Assembly: GCF_030548295.1 (NCBI RefSeq)
Contig: NZ_JAUOSB010000002.1
Span: 374,001 to 438,000, forward strand
Reading direction: 5' to 3'
DNA: 64,000 bases
Source: Wenyingzhuangia sp. 2_MG-2023
GTDB taxonomy: Bacteria; Bacteroidota; Bacteroidia; Flavobacteriales; Flavobacteriaceae
How positions within the stretch are numbered: position 1 is the stretch's first letter; every line of letters begins with the position of its first letter. The notes under the pieces are model-generated. The model was not told the DNA's origin and did not search any database. It was given only the letters and a program-made list of their open reading frames with translations. Positions 57,001 to 64,000 of the stretch are shown piece after piece. The position numbers were made by a program, and so were the translations under genes.

Positions 57001-57236
57001 GATTCAAATCCCAAATAACTAAAGACTAATATTTCACCTTTGGTTACATTACTAATAGTGTACTCTCCATCAAAATTAGAATACACCCCTTTTGTAGTAT
57101 TTTTTACAGTAACATTTACTCCTGATAAAACAATATCATTTTGCGAGTCTGTTACAATACCACTTACATTTACACTCTGCGCAACTCCAAAAAACGGAAT
57201 TGCTAACAAAAGAATTAAAATAAGATAATTTTTCAT
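54087..57236 (-). CDS. susC: SusC/RagA-family TonB-dependent receptor
   Basis: A 1049-residue outer membrane transporter. A signal peptide (ending GVAQS) precedes a carboxypeptidase regulatory-like domain (about residues 25-100, VSGIVTDSQNDIVLSGVNVT), a TonB box-like region and plug (VVLIGYGTQKKKEITGAVSV, GDNAPLILVDGNPITDLSVI, NDIKSVNVLKDATAGIYGVR), and the beta-barrel ending YIFGMNLSF. It takes up oligosaccharides using TonB energy. It is the first gene of the locus with a clear -7 element upstream. Confidence 0.96.
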   Translation of the reverse strand: MKNYLILILLLAIPFFGVAQSVNVSGIVTDSQNDIVLSGVNVTVKNTTKGVYSNFDGEYTISNVTKGEILVFSYLGFESQEVTIGSETTINVQLKESVEALESVVLIGYGTQKKKEITGAVSVVEAETIEKLNPVRVEQALQGQVSGVAVTSSSGSPGASSNIRIRGISTNGDNAPLILVDGNPITDLSVINPNDIKSVNVLKDATAGIYGVRAANGVILIETKSGRKNSELKFNVDSYYAFQQTSKKLDLLNPSQFASYVNQANGNLTYFEQPVTGQIYNPSVSAVTPMGTSNWQDEVFETAPMYNLNLSANGGTDKLAYSFGGSYLTQDGIVGGSQSNYQRMTARTKLQYDVTDDFTLSATAIYTYSEKNNLTEDGVGSVLYNAINADPLTGVYDDTPLADAGYEKYRNGFGIVNTNAIEVANPMAQIASTYNTNVVRKISPTFTAEYKFLDHFSVRSKYQMNHATDESTVFRPLTFLGIGKSLTRSTRNELSDNKDTYDDYTWNNLVTYKNTFNELHNLNVLLGQEIRENRGEYAGTFGQILRDGSNSFSDAVISNFEEVIDRFTEAQYAIGSDQFKERLSSYFTRVQYNFDEKYLISAMFRRDTSSKFGPNNKVGYFPSVSLGWVISDESFLENTDWINNLKLRLSYGKIGNDRIDDFAYISRLDGEGVYSNNEESSVEDLLTGVAIGKLANPEIKWETSVTSNLGVDFSMLQNRINITADVYSKKTEDLLIAAQISGLTGVGGIGSSAPVINAGTVENKGFEFMVSYRDQFSDDFKFNTSLNFSTIHNEVLYVGSESGFIEGGAFGLGTGILPSRMEKGHAIGYFYGYKTNGIYQSQSEIDALDTASPDGTYHSGAGVGDLRFVDVNGDGQISEDDRTDIGDPIPNFTAGLNIGFSYKNIDFSASTIGSFGNEMVRDYERVNTLANKSTRVLDAWTTTNASTTTPRVVSGASVNTDYFSDYYVEDASYVRIQNVQIGYTFNKDFLSKVGIDKLRLYASANNLHTFTDYSGFDPSASSSDPIGAGIDRGFYPVAKTYIFGMNLSF

Positions 57237-57264
57237 ATGATTTAGTTATTATTTGTGTTTTAAA

Positions 57265-57272
57265 CAAAGCTA
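57265..57272 (-). promoter_or_regulatory. susC promoter (-7 element)
   Basis: TAGCTTTG on the minus strand, an exact TAnnTTTG match. A TTTTTG-type -33 sequence lies 23 bases upstream. A leader of roughly 20 bases would precede the ATG at 57236. Confidence 0.55.
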
Positions 57273-57304
57273 CACCCCAAAAACTGATAATTAACCAAAA
57301 ACGC

Positions 57305-57424
57305 CCACTACAAAAAACATACACACTTAAAAAAAACCATACCAGTAGTATTCCTCTAGGTTTTCAAACAGTAAAAAAACACAATGTAGTGGTGTTGTAG
57401 TGGTAAAAATCAAATATGTAGTGT
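57305..57424. repeat. Phased TGTAGTG repeats upstream of susC
   Basis: TGTAGTGG at 57385-57392 and 57396-57403 and TGTAGTGT at 57417-57424 in direct orientation, with starts 11 and 21 bases apart (one and two helical turns). An inverted copy, CCACTACA, lies at 57305-57312, roughly 45 bases upstream of the expected start site. They are candidate binding sites of the locus regulator. Confidence 0.6.
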
Positions 57425-57523
57425 ACTAAAACCTGCTTTAAAACATGTATTTACAAAAAAAGAATCTAAAAACGTCAAGTTAGAGAACAAACACAAAGAC
57501 ATCTACACAAACAAATACACACA

Positions 57524-57568
57524 AAAAACCCTTTAAAAATAGATATTTCCTATTTTTAAAGGGTTTTT
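57524..57568 (-). terminator. Terminator between the regulator and susC
   Basis: 19-base arms (57524-57542 and 57550-57568) form a perfect stem with a seven-base loop and flanking A and T runs. On the minus strand it lies 26 bases after the regulator stop codon, so the regulator is transcribed apart from the locus. Confidence 0.88.
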
Positions 57569-57594
57569 CACAAGAATAAATCATAAATAAAACT

Positions 57595-60387
57595 TTACAT
57601 TTCTAAAATATGATCCACTAAATTCTCTTCATTTGTCAAATTCATCTTTTTTCTCAACCTGTAGCGTTTTACTTCTACGCTTTTTGTAGAAATATTTAAC
57701 AACGGAGCTATTTCTTTAGATGACAAATTCAATCTTAAATAAGCACACAACCTTAAATCGTTATTAGTTAATGATGGATGTTCTGTTTTTATTTTTTTAA
57801 TAAAATCTTTATCAGCATTGTTAAAAGCTTCTTCAAACAATTTCCAATCATCACTATTATTTAAACTTTTATCAATGATCTTAATTACATTGTCTATATT
57901 TTTTTGACCATCAGTTTTAAGCAACTCCTCTTTAATACTATTCAACAATTCATTCTTTTTGATAACACTCATTGTAGAGCTTGCCAATTCTTTATTTTTT
58001 AATGTTACATCTGCTTCTAATTTTTCATTTTCTAACAAGGTCATTTTTTGCTCGTTTTCTAGCTTATGCAATTCAAATTCTCTTTGTTTTTTTGATAAAA
58101 TTCGTTCCCGTTGTTTGGCATAATACCTATTGTACATAATATGCATAAAAACAGAAAACAATGCCAAAACACCAAAGTAAAAAACAATCATAGGAATAGA
58201 AATGTACCATGGTTTGTCTATTTTAAATTGATAACTAGCAACATTTGTTGTTAAGATCCCATTTATTTTTGCCCTCACTCTAAAATGATATTTACCAAAA
58301 GGCAAATTCTCAAAGAAAACATCGCTTTCTTCTCTCCATGAACTCCATTGTGAATTCAATCCCTCTAATTGATACTGATATTCAACCTGAGAAAATTCAT
58401 TAAAAACAGGTACACTACACGTAAACTTAAAATTATTCTGATTGTTATGGAATAATTCTGTAGTAGTTAAATTCACATTTTTGGGCCAACTAGTCAAAGA
58501 TGAATTTTTAATTTGATTGATTTTTACTTTATAATCTTTGTGTTTTTCTATATTTCTCAAGTTTAAAGTAATATACCCATTAGAGGTTCCTAACAGATAT
58601 CGATTTTGAGATAATTCACAAATATTCTCAAAACCAGTTGCTCCTTTTCGATCTTTTAAGGGAATTGAAATATGATGTATTATAGGCTCTTTACTTAAAG
58701 TTCCTTGCTCTATATAACTAACATTTTTTTTAGAAAACCCCCATAATTTATTCTCCGCAGAAGTATTGACCAGAACCCCTGAAATATACTCAGATTGTAA
58801 GGCATATTTAGAGAGCACTGTATCTTTTTCAAAAATATTTTTAGAAAAATTATACCTATAAACCCCTTTCTTATACGAATATAAAATGTTGTTTTTGTAC
58901 TTTAACAATGCAGAGTGAATTCCTTTCTCTACAGAATTTAAAATTGATACATTTTCCACTTTTGTGAATTCCTCATCTACATCTATTTTGTAAACTCCTT
59001 TGTATTCGTGATTTACAAAAACAGAAGCATCATCTCCAATTTCAAAATATCGACTTGAAATGTTAAATCCTTCAATTTTATTTTTCAACCTCCAACTTCC
59101 TTTTTCCTTCGCAAAAACATACAAACCAGAATAATTTCCTTGTAAAAACCTATTCTTACCCAAAGATTCTATTTTCCAGGTTCCCATAACATCCCCTATC
59201 AATTCTGCCTTTGTATCTTTTATTAAAAAAGTTCCAGAATTGTGACCACAGAGCAATTCCCCTTCAATAATTTTCAATCCCCAAACCTGACCTTCTGTAT
59301 TTTCAACAAACTTAAATTCCTCTTCTTTCTTGTATGTTTTACAAAACAACCCTTGATTGGTTCCTAAATAAATTTTCCCTTCATGTAAAATTGACGCATA
59401 GATTGTACCTAAAATTCCGTTATAATCTCTGTGTACTTTAAAAGGAGAATTGATATCTATAATATTGATTCCATCATCTAACCCCAACCAAATATTTTCT
59501 TCTTGATCTTCAAAGACAGAAAGCACCGTATTATCATTCAACCCTTTTTTTTGATTGATGTAATACTTAATATTCCCTTCATTATTTAAAACAATAACCC
59601 CTTCAGAAATAGTTCCTAAAATTAAATTTCCATTGGCTGATTTTAGACTACTGTAAAGTGTGTAATCTCTTAAGTTTGAATTTAGAGATTCATTCCACGG
59701 AAGTAAAACACCATTTTCTAAATAAAATAAACCTTGACTCTCTGACGTAAACACTAGTCGGTTTTCAAGTTCATGAATTCCAACAATTTTATTTTTTTTA
59801 AAAATTTTATGACTAGAAATTAACTGAGAAATTCCATTACGCAACAAATAAATTCCCTCATCATACACTTGATAATAAATTGTACCCTTTGCTTTAAACA
59901 TGGATAAAATTTGATCTCTTGCCTGAATAATTTTATATTCTTTTGTTTTTAAATTATACAAGTAGATACGTTCTAAAGACTGGAACAAAACCCATCCTTC
60001 TAGAATTTCAATATGCCAAAATTGTTCATCTTCTAACAAGTCTATTTCGGAAGAAAGTGATGTAAATTTTAACACCCCAAAATCATTTTTTTCCCAATAA
60101 CCAAATCCGTTGTAAAAACCTGTATATATTTTATCTTTAACAGCTTTTACAGACCTAACAATGGTTTCATTCTCCATGGGATACAACCTCCATGAAGCAC
60201 CATCAAATTCTAAAAGTCCCTGATTGTTGGCAACATAAACTTCTTTGCTTTGAGATTGCGTAATTGACCAGTTTTGATTTTCTGCATGATAATCCTTTGC
60301 TGTATAAACAGATATAGGTGGCAATCCTTGAGAAAAAACACTATTTATAAATAAAAAAAAGACACTTAGTGATTTGAAAAAATTCAT
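57595..60387 (-). CDS. Propeller/triple-tyrosine sensor with LuxR-type HTH, locus regulator
   Basis: A 930-residue membrane protein. Signal peptide (ending VFSQ), two-component regulator propeller-like repeats over about residues 25-640 (WSITQSQSKEVYVANNQGLL, NTVLSVFEDQEENIWLGLDD, NIINI), a triple-tyrosine domain (about 645-720, EYQYQLEGLNSQWSSWREES), one transmembrane helix (about 728-750), a coiled coil and a C-terminal LuxR-like HTH (LTNNDLRLCAYLRLNLSSKEI, STKSVEVKRYRLRKKM). It has no kinase or receiver domain, so sensing and DNA binding are joined in one chain. It is upstream of susC on the same strand. Confidence 0.87.
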   Translation of the reverse strand: MNFFKSLSVFFLFINSVFSQGLPPISVYTAKDYHAENQNWSITQSQSKEVYVANNQGLLEFDGASWRLYPMENETIVRSVKAVKDKIYTGFYNGFGYWEKNDFGVLKFTSLSSEIDLLEDEQFWHIEILEGWVLFQSLERIYLYNLKTKEYKIIQARDQILSMFKAKGTIYYQVYDEGIYLLRNGISQLISSHKIFKKNKIVGIHELENRLVFTSESQGLFYLENGVLLPWNESLNSNLRDYTLYSSLKSANGNLILGTISEGVIVLNNEGNIKYYINQKKGLNDNTVLSVFEDQEENIWLGLDDGINIIDINSPFKVHRDYNGILGTIYASILHEGKIYLGTNQGLFCKTYKKEEEFKFVENTEGQVWGLKIIEGELLCGHNSGTFLIKDTKAELIGDVMGTWKIESLGKNRFLQGNYSGLYVFAKEKGSWRLKNKIEGFNISSRYFEIGDDASVFVNHEYKGVYKIDVDEEFTKVENVSILNSVEKGIHSALLKYKNNILYSYKKGVYRYNFSKNIFEKDTVLSKYALQSEYISGVLVNTSAENKLWGFSKKNVSYIEQGTLSKEPIIHHISIPLKDRKGATGFENICELSQNRYLLGTSNGYITLNLRNIEKHKDYKVKINQIKNSSLTSWPKNVNLTTTELFHNNQNNFKFTCSVPVFNEFSQVEYQYQLEGLNSQWSSWREESDVFFENLPFGKYHFRVRAKINGILTTNVASYQFKIDKPWYISIPMIVFYFGVLALFSVFMHIMYNRYYAKQRERILSKKQREFELHKLENEQKMTLLENEKLEADVTLKNKELASSTMSVIKKNELLNSIKEELLKTDGQKNIDNVIKIIDKSLNNSDDWKLFEEAFNNADKDFIKKIKTEHPSLTNNDLRLCAYLRLNLSSKEIAPLLNISTKSVEVKRYRLRKKMNLTNEENLVDHILEM

Positions 60388-60482
60388 ATTTCTGATAGGG
60401 TATTAAGCAGACAAATACAATAGATCTACTATACCGTTAAATTTAAGAGTATTTGTAATAATCTCAACAAAAATATGGAAAC

Positions 60483-60508
60483 AAAAAAAGATGCCTAAGC
60501 ATCTTTTT
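60483..60508 (-). terminator. Terminator of the rhodanese gene
   Basis: AAAAAGATGC (60485-60494) pairs with GCATCTTTTT (60499-60508) around a four-base loop; on the minus strand a seven-T run follows. It overlaps the stop codon region of the rhodanese gene. Confidence 0.85.
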
Positions 60509-60896
60509 AATTCTTATGAGTCTTTTCCCATTCTTGATAACCTCCTTTTAAATCCCAAATACTTACAAATCCTTTTTTTTGTAGAATTCTCAAAGCCATC
60601 AGACTTCTTTTTCCAGACCTACAATAAACATACAAGGGCTTTGTTTTATCTAAAGCTTCTATTTGTTGTTTAAAAGTTATATTAGACAAGACATCCATAT
60701 TAATAGCACTGGCAATATGTCCGTTTTTATACTCTTGATCTGTTCTCACATCTAAAACTTGAACTCCATCCTTTGCTATTGCTTTCTGAAATTCTTCTAC
60801 ATTTAACCTATTAAATTTTACCTGGGCATTTAATCTGTAAAAATAGCTCAATCCCCAAACAACGGCTATAACAATAAAAACAACTCTCATTCTCAA
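60507..60896 (-). CDS. Membrane-anchored single-domain rhodanese
   Basis: A 129-residue protein with an N-terminal membrane anchor or signal (VVFIVIAVVWGLSYFYRL) and one rhodanese domain. The active-site loop is CRSGKRS in PLYVYCRSGKRSLMALRIL, so the catalytic Cys is present. It moves sulfane sulfur, probably in the periplasm. It is 14 bases downstream of the CstB-like gene and likely in the same operon. Confidence 0.9.
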   Translation of the reverse strand: MRMRVVFIVIAVVWGLSYFYRLNAQVKFNRLNVEEFQKAIAKDGVQVLDVRTDQEYKNGHIASAINMDVLSNITFKQQIEALDKTKPLYVYCRSGKRSLMALRILQKKGFVSIWDLKGGYQEWEKTHKN

Positions 60897-60910
60897 TTAT
60901 TTAAAAATAT

Positions 60911-62320
60911 TTACGATAATGTTGAAGGACACACATAAGCTGTTGTGGAAATATCCGATTCCTTAATAGCTGCAAAACCTCCCATAATATCTACAAAATT
61001 ATGAATACCTCTACTTTTTAAAATAGAAGCAGCAATCATACTTCTGTAACCACCTGCACAATGAATGTAAAAATTCTCTTTTTCTGGAAAATCTTCTAAA
61101 TGACTATTCAATACATCTAGAGGAGTATTTTTTGCTTGTGGAATTCTTTCCGACAAAAATTCTGTATGTTTTCTTACATCAAAAATAGGCAAATTATCCG
61201 TTAAAACATCTTCTAAATCAGTTGCTAAAATCTGTTGAACTGTGTCGTATTCTTTTCCAGCCTGAATCCAAGACTCAAAACCACCTTTTAAATATCCTAA
61301 AGTGTGATCAAAACCAACACGGGACAAACGTGTTATTGTTTCCTCTTCTCTTCCCTCTGGAATAACCAATACAATAGGCTGTTCTACATCACCAATCAAT
61401 GCACCTACCCAAGGAGCAAAACCTCCATCAATTCCTATAAAAATAGATTGAGGAATGTGTCCAGTTGCAAACTCTTCTTGCGTTCTAACATCCAGCACCA
61501 AAGCACCTGTCTCGTTTGCCAAATTCTCTAATTCTTGAGGCGTTAATTCATGCGTACCTTGTGCTATTACTTCACTAATATCTTCATAACCTTCCTTATT
61601 CATTTTCACGTTCAAAGGAAAATACTGTGGCGGTGGCAACAAACCGTCTGTCACTTCTTTTACAAACTCAGCCTCTGTCATATCTGCTCGTAAAGCATAA
61701 TTATTTTCTTTCTGCCCTCCTAAAGTACCTGTTGTTTCTTTACTCAAGTTCTTACCACAAGCAGATCCTGCTCCATGACCTGGGTATACAATCAACTCAT
61801 TTTCTAAAGGCATTATTTTAGTTCTCAAACTATGGAACAATGTTGCTGCCAATTGCTCTTGTGTCATGCTTGCAGCTTTCTGAGCCAAATCTGGCCTACC
61901 TACATCTCCTAAAAACAACGTATCTCCTGTAAATAATGCGTAATTTTTACCTTCTTCATCTTTCAACAAATATGTAGTAGACTCCATAGTATGTCCTGGA
62001 GTGTGGATTGCAACAATGGTTAATTTCCCCAAAGAAAACTCTTGTCCATCTTCTGTTATAATAGCCTCAAAACTAGGGTTGGCATTTTTACCGTATACAA
62101 TAGGAGCACCAGTTCTTTTAGATAAAGTAACGTGACCACTCACAAAATCTGCATGAAAATGTGTTTCTAAAATATATTTGATTTTTGCATTGTCTTTATC
62201 AGCACGATCTATATATGGCTGCACTTCTCTTAAAGGATCAATAATGGCTACTTCTCCTTCGCTTTCAATATAATAGGCTCCTTGAGCCAAACATCCTGTA
62301 TATATTTGTTCTATTTTCAT
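60911..62320 (-). CDS. CstB-like persulfide dioxygenase fused to two rhodanese domains
   Basis: A 469-residue enzyme. A metallo-beta-lactamase-fold persulfide dioxygenase domain (residues 1-235) has THFHADFVSGH, HTPGHT, FTGDTLF and YPGHGAG; the usual sixth-ligand His of the HXHXDH motif is Phe, as expected for a mononuclear iron site. A first rhodanese domain (about 255-350) lacks the catalytic Cys (LVIPEGREEE), and the second (about 365-455) has CAGGYRS. This is the arrangement of CstB, a persulfide transferase-dioxygenase that makes thiosulfate. It has an FNR-like promoter. Confidence 0.9.
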   Translation of the reverse strand: MKIEQIYTGCLAQGAYYIESEGEVAIIDPLREVQPYIDRADKDNAKIKYILETHFHADFVSGHVTLSKRTGAPIVYGKNANPSFEAIITEDGQEFSLGKLTIVAIHTPGHTMESTTYLLKDEEGKNYALFTGDTLFLGDVGRPDLAQKAASMTQEQLAATLFHSLRTKIMPLENELIVYPGHGAGSACGKNLSKETTGTLGGQKENNYALRADMTEAEFVKEVTDGLLPPPQYFPLNVKMNKEGYEDISEVIAQGTHELTPQELENLANETGALVLDVRTQEEFATGHIPQSIFIGIDGGFAPWVGALIGDVEQPIVLVIPEGREEETITRLSRVGFDHTLGYLKGGFESWIQAGKEYDTVQQILATDLEDVLTDNLPIFDVRKHTEFLSERIPQAKNTPLDVLNSHLEDFPEKENFYIHCAGGYRSMIAASILKSRGIHNFVDIMGGFAAIKESDISTTAYVCPSTLS

Positions 62321-62340
62321 CTTATGACTTTTTTATACTT

Positions 62341-62384
62341 CAAAAATAAGTGGTTTCTATTTCTCTTACAGTAACATACGTTAC
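62341..62384 (-). promoter_or_regulatory. Promoter of the CstB-like gene with an FNR-like palindrome
   Basis: On the minus strand a TATTTTTG -7 element (62341-62348) and the inverted repeat GTAACATACGTTAC (62371-62384) centred at 62377.5, which is 36.5 bases from the last G of the -7. The palindrome overlaps the stop codon of the SulP gene. The -7 is 21 bases before the ATG. Confidence 0.65.
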
Positions 62385-64000
62385 ACAGTTGTTGAATTTT
62401 GTTGACAAATTTTATTTTGTAAATCATCCTTACACACAATTCCATCAAAACAATCTACGGCTTCATAGGTTCTCACAAACAAATTTTCTTTTCCTAAAAC
62501 ATCTACAATTCCATTCTGAAACAGCACATCTCTAGTAGGACCAATTGCTCCTGTAATAAAAAATTTAATGTTTTGTGATTTTAATTGCTCTATATACGAT
62601 ATCAACATTGCATTGGCACTACTGTCTATATAACTAATAGATTCTGCATTTAAAATTACTGCTTTTAAAGTCTTGATTTTATGTTGAACCAATGCTTCTA
62701 ATTTATTCTTAAAATAATCTTTATTTCCAAAAAACAACTGAGCATCAAATCGTACGATGAGCACATCATTTCGCTCTTGGATCTCACCACTAAATCTTGA
62801 TATATTTTTAAAATAATTACTTTCTTCTATTCTAGCCAATACTGCAATGTGTGGCTGAGATGTTCTGTATACCATTAAAATTAAAGAAACTACAATTCCT
62901 ACCAATATACCATGAATGATACCTACAAAAAGTGTGATGATAAATGTAACACACAACAAAAAAAACTCATCTCTATTTTGTTTCCACAATTGCACGGGAA
63001 ATTTAAAATCTATCAATTTATAAACGGCAACCATAATCATAGAAGCCAACACTGCTTTGGGCAAATAATAAAACAAGGGGGTTAAAAATAACAATGTTAC
63101 CCCAACAACTGCAGCACTTACCAAACTTGCAATTCCTGTTTTTGCTCCTGCCTGATGATTGACGGCACTTCTAGCAAAACCACCAGAAGTAGGATACGCT
63201 TGAAAAAAAGACCCTATCATGTTAGATGTTCCTAATGCTATCAATTCTTGATTGGCATCTACCTTATAATTCTCTACTTTTTCTTCTAAAGATTTAGAAA
63301 TAGAAATAGCCTCCATAAAAGCCACCAAAGCCAACGTAATAGCCATTGGTATCAGTTCTGCATAAGGAAGGTGTTTGAGTTCTGGTATTTTAAAACTTGG
63401 CAGTCCATCTGGAATACTTCCCACTATCTTTACCCCTAAAGATTGTAAATCCAAAAAATAAACTGCCAAGGTTCCTACTGCTACTACTACAAGTGCAGCT
63501 GGAATTTTAGGTACAAATTTTTTCAACAATACTAGAACAACAATTCCCAACAACCCCAATAAAAATGTTGTGAAATTTACTTGATCAAGTACCGTTACTA
63601 CCTGTCCTAAAATAATATGTAATTTGGAACTCCCTTTTAAAGAGACTCCCAATAAATGTTTCAACTGACTCAATCCTATTACAATTGCAGCTGCTGATGT
63701 AAATCCGCTAATTACAGGTTTGGATAAAAAATTGACCAAAAAACCCATTCTCAAAACTCCTAACATCAACTGTACCAACCCCATAAACAAAGACAATACA
63801 ATTGCCATTGCAATATAATCGTCAATACCCGAAAGGTGCAATACTCCTAAACTAGCTGCCACTAACAAAGAATCCATAGCTACAGGCCCAACTGCTAGTT
63901 GTCTAGAGGTTCCTAAAAAAGCATATACAACTTGTGGCATAAGAGCAGCATACAATCCATACACAGGTGGCAATCCAGCAATTAATGCATACGCCATTCC
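62381..64000 (-). CDS. SulP-family anion transporter (partial, 5' end outside window)
   Basis: At least 539 residues, running off the window. The visible start GMAYALIAGLPPVYGLYAAL is the internal SulP signature that normally follows PQ, so about 50 N-terminal residues are missing. Hydrophobic helices lead to a C-terminal STAS domain (about residues 410-520, ILNAESISYIDSSANAMLIS). SulP proteins move sulfate, bicarbonate or other anions. It is 60 bases upstream of the CstB-like gene, so sulfate or a sulfur anion is the likely substrate. Confidence 0.93.
   Translation of the reverse strand, partial: GMAYALIAGLPPVYGLYAALMPQVVYAFLGTSRQLAVGPVAMDSLLVAASLGVLHLSGIDDYIAMAIVLSLFMGLVQLMLGVLRMGFLVNFLSKPVISGFTSAAAIVIGLSQLKHLLGVSLKGSSKLHIILGQVVTVLDQVNFTTFLLGLLGIVVLVLLKKFVPKIPAALVVVAVGTLAVYFLDLQSLGVKIVGSIPDGLPSFKIPELKHLPYAELIPMAITLALVAFMEAISISKSLEEKVENYKVDANQELIALGTSNMIGSFFQAYPTSGGFARSAVNHQAGAKTGIASLVSAAVVGVTLLFLTPLFYYLPKAVLASMIMVAVYKLIDFKFPVQLWKQNRDEFFLLCVTFIITLFVGIIHGILVGIVVSLILMVYRTSQPHIAVLARIEESNYFKNISRFSGEIQERNDVLIVRFDAQLFFGNKDYFKNKLEALVQHKIKTLKAVILNAESISYIDSSANAMLISYIEQLKSQNIKFFITGAIGPTRDVLFQNGIVDVLGKENLFVRTYEAVDCFDGIVCKDDLQNKICQQNSTTV

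Larger units (their letters stand above)
57237..57594. other. Control region of the laminarin-type locus
   Basis: 358 bases without a gene. It contains the susC -7 element, a group of TGTAGTG-type repeats and the terminator of the regulator gene, which are listed separately. Nothing else coding was found. Confidence 0.6.

Overview
The window is a low-GC chromosomal segment from a Bacteroidota bacterium, most likely a marine member of the Flavobacteriaceae. Four things point there: a T9SS-type C-terminal sorting domain, SusC/SusD polysaccharide uptake, promoters of the Bacteroidota type (TTG near -33 and TAnnTTTG near -7), and near absence of Shine-Dalgarno sequences except a perfect one before rpsU. 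No rRNA, CRISPR array, insertion sequence or prophage was seen.

Layout. 1-6.4 kb: a partial TrmH-family RNA methyltransferase, a HAD phosphatase, dnaB, a secreted lamin-tail-domain protein, a PAP2 phosphatase and a DUF3467 protein. 6.5-21.3 kb: the translation/transcription core on the minus strand. In transcription order this is rpsU, xerC-hpf, four tRNAs (Thr, Tyr, Gly, Thr), tuf, tRNA-Trp, secE-nusG-rplKAJL and rpoB-rpoC. It is cut into units by strong hairpin terminators and internal promoters. 21.4-26.2 kb: a tight five-gene operon (PspC-like, RCK potassium channel, Na+/alanine symporter, helix-hairpin-helix protein, acyl-CoA dehydrogenase). 26.3-34.2 kb: tex, a sirtuin, a DUF1853 protein, a YceI/beta-barrel/YceI cluster, rlmF and a DUF6515 protein. 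34.4-42.5 kb: a xylose operon (xylB-xylA-transporter-transaldolase) divergent from a Nudix-type regulator, then a cytochrome b561-like gene and two tandem esterases. 42.6-47.7 kb: a YeeE/YedE pair, a sterol-desaturase-family enzyme, an APC permease and a large RluA-type pseudouridine synthase. 47.7-60.4 kb: a laminarin-type polysaccharide utilization locus (susC-susD-glycan binding lipoprotein-GH16-GH3) with its own propeller/LuxR-type regulator. 60.5-64 kb: a sulfur module (rhodanese, CstB-like persulfide dioxygenase-rhodanese, partial SulP transporter).

The most notable signal is regulatory. Three unlinked promoters, before the YeeE/YedE pair, the cstB-like gene and the YceI/barrel operon, each carry a 5-N4-5 inverted repeat (GTAAC-N4-GTTAC twice, ATGAC-N4-GTCAT once). 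In each the centre lies exactly 36.5 bp from the last G of a TAnnTTTG -7 element, which is about -41.5 from the start site. That is the class II geometry of Crp/Fnr-family activators and suggests a common regulon linking sulfur transport, persulfide oxidation and the YceI system. No such regulator gene lies in the window. Other points of interest are the perfect Shine-Dalgarno of rpsU, a tRNA-operon promoter that overlaps the hpf terminator, helically phased direct repeats upstream of susC, and an orphan promoter in the 3.03-3.61 kb gap.
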